Source: Pedobacter nanyangensis (GTDB taxonomy: Bacteria > Bacteroidota > Bacteroidia > Sphingobacteriales > Sphingobacteriaceae). From it: 64,000 nucleotides of DNA. Position 1 is the stretch's first letter, and each line of letters begins with the position of its first letter. Below are positions 43,179 through 50,159 of the stretch, piece after piece. The position numbers and the translations under genes are program-made. The stretch is from positions 1 through 64,000 of the forward strand of contig NZ_QMHO01000008.1 in NCBI RefSeq assembly GCF_003313505.1, given 5' to 3'. The notes beneath the pieces are model-generated. The model did not search any database, was not told the origin of the DNA, and saw only the letters and a program-made list of their open reading frames with translations.

Positions 43179-45467
43179 TTGGATTATTTAGCAGGATTAA
43201 ACCCACAGCAAAGAGCAGCAGTAGAGAATACCGAAGGTCCGGCAATGATTGTAGCCGGTGCAGGTTCAGGAAAAACGAGGGTAATTACCTATCGTGTGGC
43301 ACATTTGATACAGAAAGGTGTTGATCCGTTCAATATTTTGGTATTAACCTTTACCAACAAAGCCAGTAAGGAAATGCGTGAGCGTATCGAAAAAGTGGTT
43401 GGTGCCGATGCCAAAAGCATTTGGATGGGAACTTTCCACTCGGTGTTTGCCAAAATTTTACGTGTGGAAGCGGAAAAAATCGGTTATCCCAGCAATTTTA
43501 CCATTTACGACACCGATGATTGCAAAAGTTTAATCCGTACTATCCTTAAAGAAATGCAGCTAGATGACAAGCTGTATGCCGCAAATATTGTTTACAACCG
43601 TATTTCCCAGGCAAAAAACAATCTCATATCCGTTGCCGAATATGTCAATAACCCTACCATACAGGCAGAAGATATTGGCAATAAAAGACCCGAGTTAGGC
43701 AAAATTTACGAAACCTATGCCAAACGTTGCTACAAAGCGGGTGCCATGGATTTCGACGATTTATTGTTCAAGACCAACGTGCTACTCAAAAAACATCCAG
43801 AGGTACTGCACAAGTACCAGCACAAGTTTAAATATTTGATGGTAGATGAGTATCAGGATACCAACTTTTCCCAATACACCATTGTAAAAAAACTTGCCGC
43901 AGCGCATGAAAATTTATGTGTAGTGGGCGATGATGCACAAAGCATTTACGCTTTCCGTGGAGCAAATATCCAGAACATCCTCAATTTCGAACGTGATTAT
44001 CCGGATTTGAAGGTTTACAAATTGGAGCAGAACTATCGTTCTACGCAAAACATCGTTGAAGTGGCTAACAGCATCATTGCCAATAACAAAAACCAGTTAG
44101 AGAAAAATGTATTCTCGGCTAATGAGCAGGGCGATAAAATCAAGATATCAAGGGCTTTTACCGATAACGAAGAGGGTAAATTAGTGGCCGAGGCCATTGT
44201 ACAGGAACGTACGGGAAATGGCCTTAACTATACCGATTTTGCGATCCTTTACCGTACCAACGCACAAAGTAGGGCCATGGAGGAAGCTTTGCGTAAGCTC
44301 AATGTTCCTTATAAAATTTACGGTGGACTTTCTTTCTACCAACGCAAGGAAATCAAGGATTTGATTGCCTATTTCCGTTTAACTTTTAACCCTGCCGATG
44401 AGGAAGCGCTGAAACGTGTAATCAATTACCCCCGCCGTGGTTTGGGCGATACTACCTTGGAAAAAGTATCGGTAGCAGCCAACGAGCATGGCATTACGAT
44501 GTGGGAAGTGATCTGTAATCCGCAACAATACTTGGGCGGACGCATACCTAGCCAACTGAATGATTTTGCCATGATGATCAGAGCGTTTGCTGCAGAATCA
44601 AAAAAATTAGATGCCTACGAAACGGCGTTATACATTGCGCAACACTCAGGCATTTTAAAAGAACTGCACAGCGATGATAGCGTGGAAGGCAGGGCCCGGT
44701 ACGAAAATATCCAGGAGTTATTGGCCGGTATTAAAGAGTTTTCCGAACGTGAAGATATTGAAGACCGTAGCTTAGCAATTTTCATGCAAGATGTGGCCTT
44801 GTTAACCAATGATGATAAAGACAAGGACAAAGACGCAGATACGGTTTCTTTAATGACCATCCACTCGGCCAAAGGTTTGGAATTTAAAAATGTGTTTGTG
44901 GTTGGCTTGGAAGAAAACCTGTTCCCATCGCAAATGTCGCTGACCTCGAGAACCGACCTGGAAGAAGAGCGCCGTTTGTTCTACGTAGCCATTACCAGAG
45001 CCGAGAAAAAACTGACTTTAACTTACGCTACCTCACGTTACCGTTGGGGACAATTAACTTCGTGTGAACCTAGCCGTTTTATCAATGAAATTAGCCCTAA
45101 ATACCTGGAGTTAGATGCCATTAAACAGGCCAAACCTAGCTTTAGCAGTGGCGGTTTTGATACAGAGCGCAAAACATGGAGCCAACAAAGGGAGCTTCAG
45201 CCAAAACCTGCTTCGCAACAAACGGCATTTAAACCCAAACCAACAACCTCTATCCTACCCAAAGCGCACGTACCAACCGCTGGCTTTACCCCCAATGCAG
45301 CGCATGAATTTCAGAATGGCATGGAAGTAGAACACGAAAAATTTGGTTTCGGAAAAATTGTACAGCTCGAAGGAATACTGCCTGATGTTAAAGCAACGGT
45401 GTTTTTCCAAGGTTTGGGCAATAAACAATTATTGCTAAAGTTTGCGAAGTTAAGAATAGTGAAGTAG
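43179..45467 (+). CDS. pcrA: UvrD/PcrA-type DNA helicase
   Basis: Superfamily 1A 3'-5' DNA helicase for repair and replication restart, 762 aa. Q-motif LNPQQRAAVE, Walker A VAGAGSGKT, motif Ia TFTNKAS, Walker B LMVDEYQDTN, GDDAQSIYAFRGA, motif IV QNYRST, motif V VSLMTIHSAKGLEFKNVFVVG and motif VI RLFYVAITRAEKKL are all in place. The last 60 residues (GMEVEHEKFGFGKIVQLEG...VFFQGLGNKQLLLKFAKLRIV) form the Tudor-like RNA-polymerase-binding domain of PcrA/UvrD. The start is a TTG with AAAGGAT 10 nt upstream. Confidence 0.93.
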   Translation: MDYLAGLNPQQRAAVENTEGPAMIVAGAGSGKTRVITYRVAHLIQKGVDPFNILVLTFTNKASKEMRERIEKVVGADAKSIWMGTFHSVFAKILRVEAEKIGYPSNFTIYDTDDCKSLIRTILKEMQLDDKLYAANIVYNRISQAKNNLISVAEYVNNPTIQAEDIGNKRPELGKIYETYAKRCYKAGAMDFDDLLFKTNVLLKKHPEVLHKYQHKFKYLMVDEYQDTNFSQYTIVKKLAAAHENLCVVGDDAQSIYAFRGANIQNILNFERDYPDLKVYKLEQNYRSTQNIVEVANSIIANNKNQLEKNVFSANEQGDKIKISRAFTDNEEGKLVAEAIVQERTGNGLNYTDFAILYRTNAQSRAMEEALRKLNVPYKIYGGLSFYQRKEIKDLIAYFRLTFNPADEEALKRVINYPRRGLGDTTLEKVSVAANEHGITMWEVICNPQQYLGGRIPSQLNDFAMMIRAFAAESKKLDAYETALYIAQHSGILKELHSDDSVEGRARYENIQELLAGIKEFSEREDIEDRSLAIFMQDVALLTNDDKDKDKDADTVSLMTIHSAKGLEFKNVFVVGLEENLFPSQMSLTSRTDLEEERRLFYVAITRAEKKLTLTYATSRYRWGQLTSCEPSRFINEISPKYLELDAIKQAKPSFSSGGFDTERKTWSQQRELQPKPASQQTAFKPKPTTSILPKAHVPTAGFTPNAAHEFQNGMEVEHEKFGFGKIVQLEGILPDVKATVFFQGLGNKQLLLKFAKLRIVK

Positions 45468-45665
45468 TTGTTTTTTGGGGATTAGTTTCAAGCACTAATT
45501 ATGCCCGAAGTTATTCAACAACGAAACGGCCCCAATTTAGGACAATGTTGTAAACCGGCATCTCCAAAGATGTTTTTGCTGTCCCCGGAAATGACGAAAC
45601 ACCAATGGCATTACAAAACCTGAACTTGTACCCCTAAACTTATCACTTATTCCCCAAAACTTTAC

Positions 45666-45673
45666 TATCTTTG
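45666..45673 (+). promoter_or_regulatory. TAnnTTTG -7 box before the stem-loop
   Basis: TATCTTTG; a start site a few bases downstream would begin the transcript just before the left arm of the stem-loop. Confidence 0.5.
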
Positions 45674-45684
45674 CGAGCAACAAG

Positions 45685-45776
45685 CCATTCCGGTGAATTT
45701 CATAACTGAAAACATCTTTGGAAGTTGAGGGTTTTCCCTTAGTCTGTAACTTCTGTTTCAGTTATTTCATAATGGT
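45685..45776 (+). ncRNA. candidate structured RNA or leader
   Basis: Nested complementary arms on one axis: CCATT (45685-45689 region) with AATGG (45771-45775), ATAACTGAAA (45702-45711) with TTTCAGTTAT (45756-45765), and GAAGTT (45721-45726) with AACTTC (45748-45753), with GGG/CCC around a TTTT loop at the tip. A weaker outer pairing GCAACAA (45677-45683) with TTTTTGC (45803-45809) could close it. I do not match it to 6S, SRP or riboswitch classes I know. It could be a free small RNA or the 5' leader of DUF4290-murA. Confidence 0.4.
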
Positions 45777-45904
45777 AAGAAAAGATCATTGAGTTATTTC
45801 GGTTTTTGCAACAATAAAGGAATAAGCAATGGCTGTTTTGGACAGGCCCTTGTTTAATAAACCTGATGGTAGTGAAAATACTTTTTGTGACACCTGCGTA
45901 CCAC

Positions 45905-45937
45905 AAACCTCGCAGGTTTTAAAAACCTGTGAGGTTT
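45905..45937. repeat. 33-bp palindromic intergenic repeat, copy 2
   Basis: AAACCTCGCAGGTTTT followed by AAAAACCTGTGAGGTTT: same length and layout as the copy at 4206-4238, differing at two paired positions near the arm middle. Confidence 0.8.
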
Positions 45938-46061
45938 TTAGCATTAACGTTAGCAAAAAGATTGCAACGTACAGCAGGGCTGCCCTGGCCATGAAATGCC
46001 TAACACCGTTTTTCAAATTGTGATAAGATTGAAATAACCTATAACCGTTAATTTTATTAAA

Positions 46062-46712
46062 ATGAATTTTGATTATAATACCACCAGAAGCGAATTGATT
46101 TTGGCCGAGTACGGACGTAACGTACAAAACATGGTAAAGTACATTATTACCCTGCCTACCAAAGAAGAACGTAACAAATATGCACAGGCCGTGATTGATT
46201 TGATGGGCTTTTTAAACCCGCATTTGCGTGATGTAGCCGATTTTAAGCACAAGCTTTGGGACCATCTGCACATTATCTCCAACTACCAGATTGATGTGGA
46301 CAGCCCCTACCCTAAACCTACGCCTGAAACGAAGGAATTTAGGCCAGCACACATTGGCTATCCGCACCAACGCATTAAATACAAGCACTACGGCAAAACG
46401 GTTGAAAAACTGATTGCCAATGCCATTGAAGAGCCCAATCCAGAACGCAAAGCGGCCATGGTGCAAGGCATTGCCAATTTCATGAAAATGGCTTATGTAC
46501 AATGGAATAAGGATAATGTTGCCGATGAGGTGATCATTAAAAACCTGAGAGAACTTTCGGGAGGTGCTTTAACCTTGGAAGAGCATGTGAACCTTCAAAA
46601 AGTGGAGTTCAAATCTCAAAACAACCGACAAAACAATAATCGCGGTCGTCAGAACAATAAAAAGAACCGTCAGCGCAACAACAATAATAACAATAATAAA
46701 CAGAGACATTAA
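46062..46712 (+). CDS. DUF4290 protein with Asn/Arg-rich tail
   Basis: 216 aa, cytoplasmic. The first 180 residues are helical and match DUF4290, a Bacteroidota family (NTTRSELILAEYGRNVQNMVKYIITLPTKEERN, FLNPHLRDVADFKHKLWDHLHIIS, IGYPHQRIKYKHYGKTVE). The last 35 residues are low-complexity Asn, Arg, Gln and Lys (QNNNRGRQNNKKN then a run of Asn), which may bind nucleic acid or be disordered. No function is known. murA begins 16 nt after its stop, so the two genes are almost certainly one transcript, as is common for this family. Confidence 0.85.
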   Translation: MNFDYNTTRSELILAEYGRNVQNMVKYIITLPTKEERNKYAQAVIDLMGFLNPHLRDVADFKHKLWDHLHIISNYQIDVDSPYPKPTPETKEFRPAHIGYPHQRIKYKHYGKTVEKLIANAIEEPNPERKAAMVQGIANFMKMAYVQWNKDNVADEVIIKNLRELSGGALTLEEHVNLQKVEFKSQNNRQNNNRGRQNNKKNRQRNNNNNNNKQRH

Positions 46713-46728
46713 CCAGAAAATTATTGCA

Positions 46729-48054
46729 ATGAACGCATTTGAAATTATTGGTGGTAAAAAATTAAAGGGCGAAATTACCCCCCAGGGAGCCAAAAACGAG
46801 GCTCTACAAATTGTATCGGCAGTATTGTTAACCGAAGAAAAGGTAACCATCAGCAATATTCCTGATATTAAAGACGTCAATAAACTGATTGATCTTTTAG
46901 CTGATTTAGGCGTAAAAGTTGAGCGATTAAGCAAAGACACCTACACATTTGAAGCTAAAAATATCGACCTGGACTTCTTCCAGTCGGAAACTTTTAAATC
47001 AAAAGGTGGTAGCCTACGTGGCTCTATCATGATCGTAGGACCATTATTGGCCCGTTTTGGCAAGGCGGCTATCCCTAAACCGGGAGGCGATAAAATTGGC
47101 CGCCGCCGTTTGGACACCCACTTTTTAGGCTTCGAGAAATTGGGCGCCAAATTTGTTTACGACAGTAAAAAATCTTTCTTCAATGTAGATGCCACCAACC
47201 TTAAGGGCACTTACATTTTGTTAGACGAGGCCTCGGTAACGGGAACGGCCAACATTGTAATGGCAGCCGTTTTGGCCAAAGGTACTACCACCATCTACAA
47301 CGCCGCCTGCGAGCCTTACCTGCAACAGCTTTGCAAAATGCTGAACCGCATGGGCGCCAAAATTAGTGGCATTGGCTCTAACCTGCTAACCATCGAAGGC
47401 GTTAAAAAACTGGGCGGAACCGAACACCGCATGTTGCCTGATATGATTGAAATTGGTTCCTTTATTGGCTTGGCAGCCATGACCGAATCGGAAATCACCA
47501 TTAAAAATGTGCAATACGATGAGCTGGGCATTATTCCAGAGGTGTTTAAAAAACTGGGAATCAAACTGGAGCGCCGTGGCGACGACATTTATGTGCCGTC
47601 TCAAAAGCACTACGAACTGGACACCTTTATTGATGGCTCTATCCTTACCATTGCCGACGCCCCTTGGCCGGGCTTTACGCCAGATTTACTGAGCATTGTT
47701 TTGGTAGTGGCCACACAAGCTAAAGGCAACGTACTGATCCACCAAAAAATGTTCGAAAGCCGCTTATTCTTTGTTGATAAACTGATTGACATGGGGGCGC
47801 AAATTATCCTCTGCGACCCGCACCGTGCCACCGTGAACGGTATCGACAAAAAGTATAAGCTACGTGGCATCAGCATGACTTCGCCAGATATCAGAGCGGG
47901 TGTTTCCCTGTTAATCGCGGCCCTGTCTGCCGAAGGGAAATCAACCATCTTCAACATTGAGCAAATTGAGCGTGGCTATCAGGATATCGACACCCGTTTG
48001 CGCGCCCTTGGGGCCCAAATTAAACGTGTTGATGCCGCAGCACCAAGCCACTAA
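46729..48054 (+). CDS. murA: UDP-N-acetylglucosamine 1-carboxyvinyltransferase
   Basis: First committed step of peptidoglycan synthesis: transfers enolpyruvate from PEP to UDP-GlcNAc. 441 aa with the EPSP-synthase-like double domain. K22 in PQGAKNEAL and the R/D/H-rich loop are present. The position equivalent to the E. coli catalytic Cys115 is Asp121 (KPGGDKIGRRRLDTH, codon 47089-47091); Asp at this site is known to keep activity while giving resistance to fosfomycin. DEASVTGTANIVMAA and ERGYQDIDTRLRALGA match the family. Cytoplasmic; coupled to DUF4290 and followed by a terminator. Confidence 0.94.
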   Translation: MNAFEIIGGKKLKGEITPQGAKNEALQIVSAVLLTEEKVTISNIPDIKDVNKLIDLLADLGVKVERLSKDTYTFEAKNIDLDFFQSETFKSKGGSLRGSIMIVGPLLARFGKAAIPKPGGDKIGRRRLDTHFLGFEKLGAKFVYDSKKSFFNVDATNLKGTYILLDEASVTGTANIVMAAVLAKGTTTIYNAACEPYLQQLCKMLNRMGAKISGIGSNLLTIEGVKKLGGTEHRMLPDMIEIGSFIGLAAMTESEITIKNVQYDELGIIPEVFKKLGIKLERRGDDIYVPSQKHYELDTFIDGSILTIADAPWPGFTPDLLSIVLVVATQAKGNVLIHQKMFESRLFFVDKLIDMGAQIILCDPHRATVNGIDKKYKLRGISMTSPDIRAGVSLLIAALSAEGKSTIFNIEQIERGYQDIDTRLRALGAQIKRVDAAAPSH

Positions 48055-48094
48055 TATTTACCATTTTAGCCATACAAGCTAATCCATATTTAGA

Positions 48095-48140
48095 AAAGCA
48101 GGACCAGTACCCTTAACCATGTTAGTCCTGCTTTCTCTTT
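48095..48140 (+). terminator. intrinsic terminator after murA
   Basis: AAAGCAGGAC (48095-48104) and GTCCTGCTTT (48124-48133) form a 10-bp stem followed by CTCTTTT. Confidence 0.8.
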
Positions 48141-48457
48141 TAGTCCTCGCTACGTTTCACTCCGCTGTGGGCTAACCGTTCAATCAGGTTTAATGCACAA
48201 AGGCCTGTGCTTCAAAAACCACATCATTTTCGAGCGCTATATCGCTTCTATGTAGTTGTATTTACGCTTTAGAGGGTCTACACCTCCAAATGAACCACAT
48301 ACACACATCGTAAACCCATCGCACTAAAATTATTATTGTCTGTTATAATGGCAAAATGACGACCTATGTGGTTATATTTTCCCTTCAACAACGATCTTTA
48401 GTTTTCGCCAAAAGCTTTACGTTAAATATTCCTATTTTTGACGCACAAAACAGCAGA
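48141..48457. other. intergenic region before the acyltransferase
   Basis: No gene visible. The left part (CTCGCTACGTTTCACTCCGC) resembles fragments of dispersed intergenic repeats; an imperfect hairpin lies around TTTAGAGGGT...ACCTCCAAAT (48271-48294). TATTTTTG at 48433-48440 is a good -7 box for the acyltransferase and lies inside the 5' extension of its open frame. Confidence 0.5.
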
Positions 48458-49474
48458 TTGAAAAACTACATCAGCAACTTGAGGAACATTGCCACCTTTG
48501 CAGTTATTTTACTGCATGTAGCCGCCCCTTTTGTGCTACAATTCAACAAAATCAGCTTTGCCTCGTGGCAATTGGCCAACCTGCTGGATTCGATGCTCCG
48601 CTTTGGTGTTCCTGTATTTGTGATGATTTCTGGAGCAGTATTGCTTGACCGCAGCGAACCATTGAGCACTTTCCTATCCAAACGCTTAAAGCGGGTGTTG
48701 CTCCCGTTTTTATTTTGGAGCATTGTTTATTTCGTTTTTGTATATGCAGGCAGCTTCCAAAAGCTTTCAATGCTGCAACTTTTGCAAACACTCTTTAATA
48801 AACTACTTAAAGGCACCTATTATCATTTGTGGTATGTGTACATGATTTTGGGCATTTACCTGTTTGTTCCCATTATTAGGAAATGGGCTCAAAACAGTAC
48901 CAAACAAGAACTACAATACTTCCTGTTTTTATGGGCAGTTACGCTATTGATCAACACCAACGTAGCCAAATATTTGCCCAGCGTAGAAGTTTTATATTTT
49001 AGCAGATATTTGGGCTATTTTATATTAGGTTACTATCTAGACAAGCATGTAAGCACCTCCAGGCCTAAAAACAATCTATATTTAATGTGCTTTGTGTTTG
49101 GGGCTGCACTAACTTTCCTGTCCACCAGTTACCTTTCCGTGAAACAAAACCATCTTAACATAACTTATTATAACTACCTGTCGCCAAATGTTTGCCTGCT
49201 TTCTATAGGCATTTTTCTGTCGGGAAAAAGCTTATTGCACAATTCCAGCAAGCTTTCCATTAATTTGGACAAGCATAGCTACGGCATTTACTTGGTGCAT
49301 GTATTAGTACTACATTATGTTTATCGTTTTACGGCCTATCTTACCTTTGATAAAAATTCGCCGTTATGGCTGCTGATGTACATCATTTCAATATCGATAA
49401 TTACGTATCTAGTTTCTTACGCATTGATTTGGGTTTTGGCCCTTCCTAAAAAACTTCGCCCATTAATTACCTAG
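48458..49474 (+). CDS. membrane acyltransferase (acyltransferase_3 family)
   Basis: Integral membrane O-acyltransferase with about ten helices; acylates an exported carbohydrate or lipid-linked sugar by family. The family beginning is seen as LKNYISNLRNIATFAVILLHVAAPF with the catalytic-type His in LLHV, followed by MISGAVLLDR, LPFLFWSIVYF and YYHLWYVYMILGIYL. I take the TTG at 48458 as start (338 aa) because the family normally begins a few residues before the YISNLR-like motif and a -7 box at 48433-48440 lies upstream of it; an ATG at 48356 would add 34 unlikely residues. Target unknown. Confidence 0.8.
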   Translation: MKNYISNLRNIATFAVILLHVAAPFVLQFNKISFASWQLANLLDSMLRFGVPVFVMISGAVLLDRSEPLSTFLSKRLKRVLLPFLFWSIVYFVFVYAGSFQKLSMLQLLQTLFNKLLKGTYYHLWYVYMILGIYLFVPIIRKWAQNSTKQELQYFLFLWAVTLLINTNVAKYLPSVEVLYFSRYLGYFILGYYLDKHVSTSRPKNNLYLMCFVFGAALTFLSTSYLSVKQNHLNITYYNYLSPNVCLLSIGIFLSGKSLLHNSSKLSINLDKHSYGIYLVHVLVLHYVYRFTAYLTFDKNSPLWLLMYIISISIITYLVSYALIWVLALPKKLRPLIT

Positions 49475-49505
49475 CTGTCTTGTTAACACTGGAAAAACCG
49501 ATGTC

Positions 49506-50009
49506 ATGATTTTAAGAAAAGCGAAATCCACAGAAATAAACCAAATTTGGGAAATTATCCAATACGCCATTGCGCAGAGAAAAGCCGATGGGAGTACACA
49601 GTGGCAAGATGGCTACCCCAATGAAAACACCATACAAGCAGACATTGAACAGGGCTATGGCTATATCATTGAAGAAAAAGGCACTGTACTATTGTATGCA
49701 GCTGTGATATTTGGTACAGAACCCGCCTACGAGAACATCGTGGGAAAATGGTTAAGCAATCAAGATTATGTGGTGATCCACCGTGTTGCCGCCTCGCCGC
49801 TGGCCAAAGGGAAATCCATTGCCACCAAATTTTTCCAAATGGTTGAAGGCCTTTGCCTGGAGAAAAAGGTGTACAGCATTAAAGTTGATACTAATTTTGA
49901 TAACATGGCCATGTTGAGGATCTTGGAAAAACTAGCTTATACCTATTGTGGCGAAGTATATTTTAGGGGCGCAGCCAGAAAAGCTTTCGAAAAAGTTTTG
50001 CCGAGGTAA
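49506..50009 (+). CDS. GNAT-family N-acetyltransferase
   Basis: 167 aa, cytoplasmic. N-terminal strand and helix ILRKAKSTEINQIWEIIQYAI are typical of GNAT domains; the acetyl-CoA region is VVIHRVAASPLAKGKSIATKFFQMVE, where the usual R/Q-x-x-G-x-G/A loop is changed to SPLAKGKSIA. IKVDTNFDNMAMLRILEKLAYTYCGEVYFRG is the familiar C-terminal half. Substrate unknown. The gene is 31 nt after the acyltransferase and may be expressed with it. Confidence 0.85.
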   Translation: MILRKAKSTEINQIWEIIQYAIAQRKADGSTQWQDGYPNENTIQADIEQGYGYIIEEKGTVLLYAAVIFGTEPAYENIVGKWLSNQDYVVIHRVAASPLAKGKSIATKFFQMVEGLCLEKKVYSIKVDTNFDNMAMLRILEKLAYTYCGEVYFRGAARKAFEKVLPR

Positions 50010-50104
50010 CGCTTAAGGATGGAAAAATGCGGGCATTTTTTGGATAAAGTGCTTGCGAAAAAGAGATTCTTTGTTACGGCCAAAATCACAAAGCCATCGC
50101 ATAT

Positions 50105-50136
50105 AAAAAATCCCCTTGGAGCTATCCAAGGGGACT
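50105..50136 (-). terminator. intrinsic terminator after the large metalloprotease gene
   Basis: TCCCCTTGGA, loop, TCCAAGGGGA, with a TTTTTT run on the minus strand side. Confidence 0.85.
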
Positions 50137-50159
50137 GCGGTATGCAACAAATCAAAAGA

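Larger units (their letters stand above)
45468..46061. other. 594-bp intergenic region between pcrA and DUF4290
   Basis: Holds a promoter box (45666-45673), a multi-tier stem-loop (45685-45776) and a 33-bp palindrome (45905-45937), all listed separately. Bases 45565-45579 (TCCAAAGATGTTTT) are the inverse of 45709-45722 (AAAACATCTTTGGA). Open frames here are short, overlap the palindrome and look non-coding. Confidence 0.6.

Noticed and set aside
45685-45776. 6S RNA, SRP RNA or a known riboswitch
   Set aside because: The hairpin is shorter than 6S RNA, lacks the SRP domain IV GGAAG/GGAGCA pattern, and shows no riboswitch core I recognise.
45829-46023. 64-codon frame in the pcrA-DUF4290 gap
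   Set aside because: Contains the 33-bp palindrome and looks like translated repeat sequence.
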